From NCBI GenBank assembly GCA_023247345.1, contig JAHFGR010000016.1, positions 1 through 13,322 on the forward strand: DNA of 13,322 nucleotides, in the 5' to 3' direction. Both the position numbers and the translations under genes were made by a program. The notes below the pieces were generated by a model. That model saw only the letters and a program-made list of their open reading frames with translations, was not told the origin of the DNA and made no database searches. This stretch comes from Microcaldota archaeon. Its GTDB lineage: Archaea; Micrarchaeota; Micrarchaeia; Anstonellales; Bilamarchaeaceae. Below are positions 1 through 5,639 of the stretch, piece by piece; within the stretch, counting starts at the first letter, position 1, and each line of letters begins with the position of its first letter.

Positions 1-227
1 TCTATTTTTTCGCATCGAACTTTGTAAACTTCTACCTTGTTTTTGAATTGTTTGAAAAAAGAATCAACTAAGCGCTCTAACTCGCTTGGCGCAAGCAAAA
101 CAGATTTGGTGACAAAGTGGATTTTCAATAGATCGAGTTTATTTAGATGATAATAGAATAAACGTTTAACGCGATTGAACTCCTGCTTGTTTTTCGCTTT
201 TATATCGTATAAGTAGAGGACTTGCAT
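1..227 (-). CDS. Cas2-like small protein (partial, C-terminus beyond left edge)
   Basis: An open frame of 75 complete codons runs off the left edge. It is read from ATG at 227, which has a TATA-like box about 27 bases upstream. The visible order is strand-helix-strand-helix-strand: a hydrophobic first strand ending in YDI with Asp8, a helix (about residues 12-33), a strand with TKSVLLAP, a helix with SELERLVDSFF and a last strand NKVEVYKV. Asp8 at the end of strand 1, the SV-x-x-xP-SELERL turn and a final VxVYKV strand are the pattern of the Cas2/VapD ferredoxin-like fold. Cas2 proper is the structural partner of Cas1 in CRISPR spacer acquisition, but no cas1 or CRISPR repeat is visible here. 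The gene lies directly downstream of a DGR-type variable protein, so it may instead serve that retroelement; that is inference. A VapD-like or PaaX-like relative is the main alternative. Confidence 0.6.
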   Translation of the reverse strand, partial: MQVLYLYDIKAKNKQEFNRVKRLFYYHLNKLDLLKIHFVTKSVLLAPSELERLVDSFFKQFKNKVEVYKVRCEKI

Positions 228-247
228 GAGAAAAGTTCTCGGTGTAA

Positions 248-259
248 ATTTATATATTT
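248..259 (-). promoter_or_regulatory. TATA box for the Cas2-like gene
   Basis: On the minus strand AATATATAAATT is centred about 27 bases upstream of the ATG at 227, the spacing of an archaeal leaderless promoter. It implies that the Cas2-like gene has its own transcript start, separate from the variable protein that ends at 262. Confidence 0.5.
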
Positions 260-261
260 GA

Positions 262-1086
262 TTATACTTCAGAACTTGCTAACTGAACGAACGCCACCCC
301 GAACCGAAGGGTAGACCTGCAAACCGCATAGACAAACTGCCTCCTATTGTCGCCGCCGTAGTCGAAGTAGCGAGCCACTGGGCCCAAATAAGATGAATCT
401 TCGAATCTCCAAAGACATCTTGCGTCTTTTGACTCTTTTACTGGTCTTCCTATTGGAATTTTTGTTTCTGAATCTGTATTGTACCATCTTTGTGATTTTG
501 TTGGAAAGTTTTCTAGTAGGCGAACGTTTGCTCCTTCTAATAATTTTAATTCGTATTTGTTATCCTTCAAATCAATTAACTCGAAGTCTGGGTGTTCGAT
601 TACTAATGCACAATTTGTTTTTCCTCTAAATTGTTTTGGGATTTGGAATGAAATAGAATATTTTACATTATCTTCCCAACTAAATACGATATTCTTACCA
701 AATTTCTTACCAGGTGCCACATAAATAACTAAAGTTCCTGTCCATAGCCAATTTCCATAGAATTGCACTAGTAGTCCTTTATCTTTTGTTTCCATTAAAA
801 TTCTATCATGAACATCGTTCGGAACTAGCATTTTGCCTTCTCTTTTGGCTACTGCTGATGCTTGAAATAAATTTAAATCTCCTCTGAATTCAATTATGTC
901 CCTTGCTTTCTCAGGTGTTAAACTTCTAAGCATTTCTCTAGTTCTTCTTGCTTGTTCTGCATAAGATTGGCCGGTAACATCTGGTCTTCTTACTGCCTGA
1001 TGAGATTCTGGTTTGAATCTTTGAAATGGATCATTTGCGCGTAGCGTTTGGCTCACTGTACACTGCGCATTGCTTAGTCTTCTCAT
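262..1086 (-). CDS. DGR-type variable protein A (C-terminal hypervariable domain)
   Basis: This 274-residue protein is paralogous to the one at 7051-7887. Shared blocks include IIEFRGDLN / VIEFRRDLN, VPNDVHDRIL / VPNFVHDRIL, the TGTLVIY strand, IPKQFRGKTNCALVI and NKYEL, followed by a small aromatic-rich tail. The N-terminal ~40 residues are basic and unlike the paralogue. The tail (about residues 239-265) carries an anchor pattern, RQ-x-V-x-A-x-x-R-x-x-x-x-F, with differing residues in between. This is the layout of C-type-lectin-like target proteins of diversity-generating retroelements, and CPR/DPANN targets of this general type are known. No signal peptide or TM segment is visible. It was probably transcribed alone from a TATA box at 1108-1117. 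It has no enzymatic motif; a binding or display role is inferred from the DGR family. The alternative is an ordinary paralogue pair with a fast-evolving tail. Confidence 0.75.
   Translation of the reverse strand: MRRLSNAQCTVSQTLRANDPFQRFKPESHQAVRRPDVTGQSYAEQARRTREMLRSLTPEKARDIIEFRGDLNLFQASAVAKREGKMLVPNDVHDRILMETKDKGLLVQFYGNWLWTGTLVIYVAPGKKFGKNIVFSWEDNVKYSISFQIPKQFRGKTNCALVIEHPDFELIDLKDNKYELKLLEGANVRLLENFPTKSQRWYNTDSETKIPIGRPVKESKDARCLWRFEDSSYLGPVARYFDYGGDNRRQFVYAVCRSTLRFGVAFVQLASSEV
289..384 (-). other. Putative DGR variable region of protein A
   Basis: Residues 239-246 are eight consecutive codons that all end in C, and encode R, Y, F, D, Y, G, G, D. After an N-R-R spacer come the anchor codons CAG, GTC, GCG, AGG and TTC, identical in the paralogue, alternating with codons that differ. 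Counted by hand, 40 of the 72 bases from 301 to 372 are G or C, against clearly AT-rich coding upstream. Codons of the form NNC alternating with fixed codons are expected when AAC codons of a template repeat are mutagenised at their adenines. No template repeat is seen in the window. Confidence 0.65.
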
Positions 1087-1107
1087 GTTAGAAAATAAGT
1101 ATAGACG

Positions 1108-1117
1108 TGTTTATAAC
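1108..1117 (-). promoter_or_regulatory. TATA box for variable protein A
   Basis: The minus-strand sequence GTTATAAAC is centred about 26 bases upstream of the ATG at 1086, as expected for a leaderless archaeal promoter. The gap to the DUF35 stop at 1132 is only 45 bases, so some read-through from the thiolase operon is also possible. Confidence 0.5.
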
Positions 1118-1131
1118 CGTTCTCATGTGTG

Positions 1132-1533
1132 CTATTTCGCTAATTTAAACTTAAACCCATAATGAATTAGTCCTTCTGGATCGTCGCGCTGTATAACTCG
1201 AAATACTTTTTCTACCCTACTGCCTATTGCCACATCTTTGATATGCGCATCAACGATTTGCGCTGTTAGCTTTGGACCTTCGTCTAATTCAATAATTGCT
1301 AAAACATATGGCACTTGATCCTCAAAGCCAGCAGGTGCTGCATAAATTTCTGTAAACGAATATACCTTGCCTTTTCCAGCATATTGTTTTTCTTGTATCT
1401 TGCCCTTGCGTCTGCATTTCGGGCAGATGTTTCGTTTCGGGAAGAAATTGGTGTTACAAGTAATGCATTGCGTACCGAGCAATCGATATCTTTCAGGAAT
1501 TCTTCGCCATGTTAATGGAATGCTTTCTCTCAT
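1132..1533 (-). CDS. DUF35 zinc-ribbon/OB-fold protein (thiolase partner)
   Basis: This 133-residue protein has an N-terminal rubredoxin-like zinc ribbon with two CxxC pairs (Cys23/26 and Cys37/40), followed by an OB-fold with GKGKVYSFTEIY, VPYVLAIIELDEG, LTAQIV and GSRVEKVF. This is the full DUF35 architecture at normal length. In archaea such proteins bridge acetyl-CoA C-acetyltransferase and HMG-CoA synthase, channelling acetoacetyl-CoA into the mevalonate pathway for isoprenoid lipids. Its ATG overlaps the TGA of the upstream membrane-protein gene by four bases (1530-1533), so translation is probably coupled. The thiolase lies one gene further upstream. HMG-CoA synthase, the usual third member, is not in the window. 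The family call is firm; the partner is inferred from context. Confidence 0.9.
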   Translation of the reverse strand: MRESIPLTWRRIPERYRLLGTQCITCNTNFFPKRNICPKCRRKGKIQEKQYAGKGKVYSFTEIYAAPAGFEDQVPYVLAIIELDEGPKLTAQIVDAHIKDVAIGSRVEKVFRVIQRDDPEGLIHYGFKFKLAK

Positions 1534-2039
1534 TTGTACACCCTTTCTACATCTGGTTCGCGTCCTTGGTCTGGGCCATTACTACTTGGTCGAATACGGC
1601 TCAGCCCTACTATAAAACCAATAATTCCAGCAAGCCCAGTAAACCCGAACTTGTTACGCTCTTGCGCATTTTTCTCACGAACTGTAGTTATCACTGCGGT
1701 TTCAACGGTTGTAACTTGGTTATCTATTCCTTGCCTTGCTGCTTGCGCCACATATACACAAGCAAACTCTATTCCTAAGGTAACATCAGAATTAGGTGGT
1801 CTGCACTTAAATAAATTCTTATCAATTTCCATAAGATTTTGTCTAGCCCAGACTCTTTTTGATTGAAGTGTAACTTCTGCTTTGCGTGCTTCTGCGGTCA
1901 GTCGCTTCAAATCAGAATTAAAGATACCAAAGCATAAAACTGCCGCAGCTGCGCCAAATGCAAGCGCATATCCAGATACTTTTAAATGGCTTCGACCTGG
2001 TTCTGCGATTTGTATTTTTCTTAATTCTGAAATTTTCAT
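1530..2039 (-). CDS. Two-TM hypothetical protein between thiolase and DUF35
   Basis: This 169-residue protein is not recognised. It has a short basic N-terminus, a hydrophobic segment at about 22-41 (GYALAFGAAAAVLCFGIF), a charged, probably coiled-coil stretch at 44-73, a central domain with two cysteines (about 79 and 94), and a second hydrophobic, glycine-rich segment at about 131-147 followed by a polar tail. This suggests two membrane spans with the middle part on one side. The start at 2039 is supported by GGTG five bases upstream. The thiolase stop is 17 bases before it, and its own stop overlaps the DUF35 start by four bases. It therefore belongs to the thiolase operon, but nothing in the sequence gives a function; a membrane anchor for the complex would be speculation. 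Confidence 0.7.
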   Translation of the reverse strand: MKISELRKIQIAEPGRSHLKVSGYALAFGAAAAVLCFGIFNSDLKRLTAEARKAEVTLQSKRVWARQNLMEIDKNLFKCRPPNSDVTLGIEFACVYVAQAARQGIDNQVTTVETAVITTVREKNAQERNKFGFTGLAGIIGFIVGLSRIRPSSNGPDQGREPDVERVYK

Positions 2040-2056
2040 TTTTTCACCATTTTAAT

Positions 2057-3220
2057 TTACCAACCTTGCTTCAATATATGTACAACAGCAGTCGCTCCGC
2101 TTCCGCCGACATTATGAGCTAAACCAATTTCTGCATCTTTCCTCTGGCGACCATCTGCTTTGCCACGCAGTTGCCAGGTTAATTCGCAAATTTGTTTTAT
2201 TCCGGTGGCGCCAACAGGGTGGCCACATGCCTTTAATCCGCCTGAAGTATTAACTGCGATCTCAGCATCAAGCGCTGTTTTTCCATCTAAGCTTGCTTTT
2301 CCACCTTCTCCTTTTTTATAAAATCCTAAATCTTCTATTGCCATTATTTCAGCAATTGTAAAGCAATCATGAACTTCTGCAAGATCAATATCTTTTGTTG
2401 TTAATTTTGCCTGTTCGAATGCTTGCTTGGCAGCTACTTTTGTTGCGCGCAATTCACTTAAGCTCGCGCGAGAATGCAACGCAATATTATCGCTTGCCTG
2501 TGCGCTTGCAATAATTTCAATTGGTTGTTCAGAATATTTATTTGCAACATCTAAAGGCGCAAGAACTACTGCAGCAGCACCGTCAGTAATCGGAGAACAA
2601 TCGAAAACCTTTAATGGATCAGCAATCATCTTAGATTTTAGAACCTGCTCAAGTGTTATTTCATTCTGATATTGTGCGTATTTGTTTTTTGCTCCATTTT
2701 TATGATTTTTAACAGCAACACTTGCGAGCATTTCTGGAGTTGTGCCGTATTCATACATGTGCCTGCGCGCCATCATTGCGTATAACCCGGGAAATGTTGC
2801 ACCTAAGAATAACTCCCATTCCTGATCGCCCGCACCGCCTAAAATATCGCTTACTTCACTAACATCTAAATCAGTCATTTTTTCTACGCCGCCAACAACT
2901 ACGACATCGTGCATGCCGCTTGCTACTGCCATAAAGCCCTGGCGAAATGCTAATGCACCGCTAGCGCACGCACCTTCTACACGCGTAATAGGAATTGGAT
3001 TAAGGCCCATGTAATCTGCAAGCAAAGCGCCAATATGTTCTTGGCCAACAAGTCTGCCAGATGCCATTGTTCCGACATAACCGGCTTGAATTTCTTCGCC
3101 GTGAATGTTCGCATCTTCTATTGCTTTCGCTCCTGCTTCGGTTACCATGTCGCGAAATCCTTCTGACCAATGTTCGCCGAATTTTGTCTGGCCAACACCT
3201 ATTATTGCTACTCGTCTCAT
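2057..3220 (-). CDS. Acetyl-CoA C-acetyltransferase, archaeal SCP-x-type thiolase
   Basis: This 387-residue thiolase would condense two acetyl-CoA to acetoacetyl-CoA, the entry step of the mevalonate pathway. The start is placed at the ATG of MRRVAIIGVGQTKFG; the frame stays open for 34 more codons, but these are arginine-rich, cover a hairpin and do not fit the family. The nucleophilic Cys is at about 85 in EGACASGALAF, a His is at about 284 in VHDCFTIAE, and a second His is at about 334 in GHPVGATG. The C-terminus NVGGSGATAVVHIL, without the C-x-G of bacterial biosynthetic thiolases, is typical of the archaeal/SCP2 class. A DUF35 protein downstream supports the acetoacetyl-CoA role. A generic 3-ketoacyl-CoA thiolase is the alternative. 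Two hairpins lie between this gene and the upstream one. Confidence 0.92.
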   Translation of the reverse strand: MRRVAIIGVGQTKFGEHWSEGFRDMVTEAGAKAIEDANIHGEEIQAGYVGTMASGRLVGQEHIGALLADYMGLNPIPITRVEGACASGALAFRQGFMAVASGMHDVVVVGGVEKMTDLDVSEVSDILGGAGDQEWELFLGATFPGLYAMMARRHMYEYGTTPEMLASVAVKNHKNGAKNKYAQYQNEITLEQVLKSKMIADPLKVFDCSPITDGAAAVVLAPLDVANKYSEQPIEIIASAQASDNIALHSRASLSELRATKVAAKQAFEQAKLTTKDIDLAEVHDCFTIAEIMAIEDLGFYKKGEGGKASLDGKTALDAEIAVNTSGGLKACGHPVGATGIKQICELTWQLRGKADGRQRKDAEIGLAHNVGGSGATAVVHILKQGW

Positions 3221-3233
3221 ATTATCAAGATTC

Positions 3234-3277
3234 CGTGACCTGCGGTCACGAACTCTCGATGTATTTTCTAATACATC
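3234..3277 (-). repeat. Two tandem perfect inverted repeats before the thiolase operon
   Basis: Two hairpins follow each other. Arms of 8 bases (GATGTATT/AATACATC, 3258-3265 and 3270-3277) flank a 4-base loop, and arms of 7 bases (CGTGACC/GGTCACG, 3234-3240 and 3244-3250) flank a 3-base loop. The first overlaps the stop codon of the upstream gene (3276-3278); the second ends 14 bases before the thiolase ATG. They could separate expression of the two genes by termination or RNA processing, or be protein binding sites. Confidence 0.7.
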
Positions 3278-3788
3278 AAGATGCTCTAGCTTCTGCAAGC
3301 GGCGCGTTCGCAAGCGCTTCAACTAATTCGATCTGTGGTGGTTGCTTTTCTCGCTCTCTAGTTGGATCATTTAATAAATTGGCTGATACTTGAACTTCTG
3401 CTGCAAAGCGATTAATTCTTGTAACTGTCTCGCTAATTTTTGCCGCTAGTTGTGGATCGCTTGGATCCAAACGCAGAGACAATGATATCTCGTAATTTTC
3501 GATAGCATGATCATTTATGGATTCTAGAAAACGTACATTAAGTCCTGTTCCTTTTGCTTTCACAAAAACACTATCAATAGAACCATAGTAGCCTTTTACA
3601 TGAATAGCGAAATTTGCAAAAACTTCTGCACCTATTTGAACCGAACCTTTGCGTCTTTCTAAAATAAAAACCTCTGCTAGCATGCGCTTTGTACCAGGGT
3701 ATATTTCGCCGCCATCTGATTTTAGTGTGTATAAATCTCTGCGAGCCTCGGTAGTTCTTCTAAAACAATCTAATTGTAATAATCTCAT
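3276..3788 (-). CDS. Hypothetical protein, unrecognised
   Basis: This is a 170-residue protein of no recognised family. The start at 3788 is preferred because a perfect GGTGAT Shine-Dalgarno (3795-3800) lies six bases before it; an in-frame ATG at 3821 would add 11 residues. The middle (about 40-120) alternates short hydrophobic strands (RMLAEVFILERR, AEVFANFAIHVKG, SIDSVFVKAKG) and looks like a beta-rich domain. The C-terminal third is helical and charged (LAAKISETVTRINRFAAEV), ending in an Ala/Glu-rich tail. There is no signal peptide, TM segment or cysteine cluster. It precedes the thiolase operon on the same strand, but tandem hairpins intervene, so co-function is uncertain. Confidence 0.65.
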   Translation of the reverse strand: MRLLQLDCFRRTTEARRDLYTLKSDGGEIYPGTKRMLAEVFILERRKGSVQIGAEVFANFAIHVKGYYGSIDSVFVKAKGTGLNVRFLESINDHAIENYEISLSLRLDPSDPQLAAKISETVTRINRFAAEVQVSANLLNDPTREREKQPPQIELVEALANAPLAEARAS

Positions 3789-3883
3789 TTCAAAATCACC
3801 AATAATTCGTAAATATAACATTATTTGGTTCGCTTTAAAAATATAGCGAAATTGTAATTGGCAAGCGATGTAATTTAACCAAA

Positions 3884-4411
3884 TTATGCATGGTGTCTTA
3901 GTTCTTCTATCGGTCCTTCTACCATTGGCTGATGATTAACGCGTTCTACGCGTGCTGCCAGTCTATCGATCAACAATAACAAATGCGTTAACATATCATG
4001 TGTATCCTTATGCAGTCTAAAGTCAGCACTCTCGCATGGTTGAAAAGTGGTATCTACAGTAGAAGACATTAAGATGGTTCTTATTTCTGGATATTGTCGT
4101 TTTACCTTTCCTAGAAATGTAAGGCCATCGTCATTCTTAAGACCCATTTGCATATCTGAGATAACGACTTGAAATGGCCTACCATGTTCTACGGCCATCC
4201 TAAGAACAGCAATTGCCCTATTTGTACGTATAGTAGATTCAGTATGAATACCTGTATGCTTATGTAAAAACTCTTTTATGCCATGGGCAAAATCCTTAGA
4301 ATCATCGACTATTAGAATGCGCTTTATTCCATATTGATTATGATTTAATCTGTTGCGAATAGCTGCTCCAAGTACATCATAATTGTTCCGAGGATCGCCA
4401 CCCTTTAACAT
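3884..4411 (-). CDS. Orphan CheY-like response-regulator receiver protein
   Basis: This 175-residue protein has a 28-residue N-terminal lead and one receiver domain (about 29-152). The key residues are present: acidic pair Asp36-Asp37 in ILIVDDSKD, phospho-acceptor Asp86 in VVISDMQM, Ser116 in ILMSST, and Lys135 in RLHKD. It should therefore be phosphorylatable by a histidine kinase. No output domain follows, only ~25 residues of tail, so it would act through protein contact as CheY or Spo0F do. No kinase is in the window. Its upstream neighbour on the same strand carries a degenerate receiver-like domain, suggesting a signalling pair, although each gene has its own TATA box. The family call is firm; partner and output are unknown. 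Confidence 0.88.
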   Translation of the reverse strand: MLKGGDPRNNYDVLGAAIRNRLNHNQYGIKRILIVDDSKDFAHGIKEFLHKHTGIHTESTIRTNRAIAVLRMAVEHGRPFQVVISDMQMGLKNDDGLTFLGKVKRQYPEIRTILMSSTVDTTFQPCESADFRLHKDTHDMLTHLLLLIDRLAARVERVNHQPMVEGPIEELRHHA

Positions 4412-4430
4412 AATTTATTATAACATAGAT

Positions 4431-4441
4431 GTATTTATAAA
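4431..4441 (-). promoter_or_regulatory. TATA box for the receiver-domain gene
   Basis: TTTATAAATAC on the minus strand is centred about 25 bases upstream of the ATG at 4411, a near-consensus archaeal box at leaderless spacing. A palindrome at 4481-4497 lies further upstream. Confidence 0.6.
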
Positions 4442-4480
4442 TCGCTGTGCGAGTTATACAACGGCACTCGAGATATATGA

Positions 4481-4497
4481 TTAGCCCCTGGGGTTAA
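4481..4497. repeat. Near-perfect 17-base palindrome
   Basis: TTAGCCCCTGGGGTTAA reads the same on both strands around a central T, apart from one mismatched pair. Its GC-rich core stands out in an AT-rich intergenic region. It lies just past the stop of the 328-residue gene and about 40 bases upstream of the TATA box of the receiver gene, so it may be an operator; the central spacing is too short for a good RNA hairpin terminator. Confidence 0.5.
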
Positions 4498-4508
4498 CAT
4501 TAAACGTG

Positions 4509-5495
4509 TCATGGACAAACTAGTAGGTCGATTAAACCCAATAAATCAGCTAGAGTCTTTGTATTATTGTCTAATCTTAATGACGCATCAAATGCGCTTC
4601 TGTCTCCCACAATACTTGTTGGCGTGTTACCAATTAGTATTGTTTTTAACAAAGGTTGATATTCTTTTGAGCTTCTTAATGTACTATCGCTAGCTCCGAT
4701 AAATAGATCATAATGCGCAGCTCGCACTAAACTTAAAGCTTGGTCAGTTGTTTCGGCAAAACGAACTTCAAAACCTAACTCTCTTAATAGAGTGGCATGG
4801 CTACTTAAACCATCGACTAAAATGCGTCTGAATGCAAAACCAGGTTTACTCAATAGTTTCATCAAGTGTTTCTTAAGTAATTCGGTTTGATCATGACCAG
4901 AATGACCATTAGTGCGGATAGTGTATTGCATATCTGTAAAATCCTCAACAATACCAGCAACATAATGATCATCGAATGTAACAACAGGAAAAACCGTTTG
5001 TACCCTTATTTTGCTAAGAACGCTTGAATCGTTTTCGATATCAAAAGTAAAAGTATCTCTTGAAGTTCCAGTCATATCAGCTATCTGAACTTTTACGATT
5101 CTTGGTGGTGCCAAAATTTTTCCATTAATAGGATCTAGTAGAGGCACACTTGCGAAAACTGCATTAAAGATCTGGCCACTTGCAGCAAACATGTGTTCTA
5201 GGTCAGCATTTCTGCCAAAAACTACTTCGAACGATTCGGTTAATACCGCAACATGTTGCATTAGGCGGGCAGTTCCTAATTTAACCCGCTTTCTGTTTTC
5301 ATCTTTTATTGTTGAATTTTCACAAAGCACATTATATGGAATAAATGGATTGCGAACTAAAGGCGAGGAACCACCATGAAGCCATTGCTCAAAATGCGTA
5401 TCTGAAGAACCAACCATGAGGTTAAATGGTTTTTTTGCCAATTCCCTTATCGCCCTTGCCTTAACGTAATAAGGAACATTTTCTGCAAATTTCAT
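4509..5495 (-). CDS. Protein with C-terminal degenerate receiver-like domain
   Basis: This is a 328-residue protein. The N-terminal two thirds (1-200) are not recognised: mixed alpha/beta with no TM segments, signal peptide or clear catalytic motif. From about 222 the pattern matches a receiver fold: strand RRILVDG, helix SSHATLLREL, strand FEVRFAET, helix DQALSLVRAA, strand YDLFIGA, then KTILIGNTP. The acceptor position (about 268) is Ala instead of Asp, the conserved Ser/Thr is weak and the late Lys is not evident, so it is probably a pseudo-receiver that does not take phosphate. It lies directly upstream of a canonical receiver gene on the same strand, with a separate TATA box for each. 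A role in the same signalling chain is inferred. The fold call rests on pattern reading only. Confidence 0.6.
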   Translation of the reverse strand: MKFAENVPYYVKARAIRELAKKPFNLMVGSSDTHFEQWLHGGSSPLVRNPFIPYNVLCENSTIKDENRKRVKLGTARLMQHVAVLTESFEVVFGRNADLEHMFAASGQIFNAVFASVPLLDPINGKILAPPRIVKVQIADMTGTSRDTFTFDIENDSSVLSKIRVQTVFPVVTFDDHYVAGIVEDFTDMQYTIRTNGHSGHDQTELLKKHLMKLLSKPGFAFRRILVDGLSSHATLLRELGFEVRFAETTDQALSLVRAAHYDLFIGASDSTLRSSKEYQPLLKTILIGNTPTSIVGDRSAFDASLRLDNNTKTLADLLGLIDLLVCP

Positions 5496-5514
5496 ACATT
5501 TATCATGTTTACAA

Positions 5515-5525
5515 ATATTTTTAAA
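5515..5525 (-). promoter_or_regulatory. TATA box for the pseudo-receiver gene
   Basis: TTTAAAAATAT on the minus strand is centred about 25 bases upstream of the ATG at 5495, fitting leaderless transcription. The divergent purF promoter lies about 95 bases away in the same intergenic region. Confidence 0.5.
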
Positions 5526-5610
5526 GTGTGGGTATGGATATAATTATATGGAATTCGAGAAGATTTATTGAAGATAGTAGAAGTTTCTGGCATTGCTAAT
5601 TTGAATATTG

Positions 5611-5621
5611 ATTTAAAATAA
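5611..5621 (+). promoter_or_regulatory. TATA box for purF
   Basis: ATTTAAAATAA is centred about 24 bases upstream of the ATG at 5640 with no Shine-Dalgarno between them, so purF mRNA is probably leaderless. This also argues for the ATG rather than the in-frame TTG at 5622. Confidence 0.5.
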
Positions 5622-5639
5622 TTGCGATTAATATTATTT

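Noticed and set aside
1534..1866. Plus-strand open frame of 110 codons opposite the two-TM gene
   Set aside because: It is antisense to a gene with a Shine-Dalgarno and translational coupling, and has no start signals of its own.
3221..3322. 34-codon N-terminal extension of the thiolase
   Set aside because: The extension overlaps the upstream gene's end and both hairpins, is Arg-rich, and precedes the canonical family start MRRVAIIGVGQTKFG.
5526..5610. Short plus-strand frame beginning MDIIIWN upstream of purF
   Set aside because: It has only 21 codons, no ribosome site and an odd composition; it is more likely part of the divergent promoter region.
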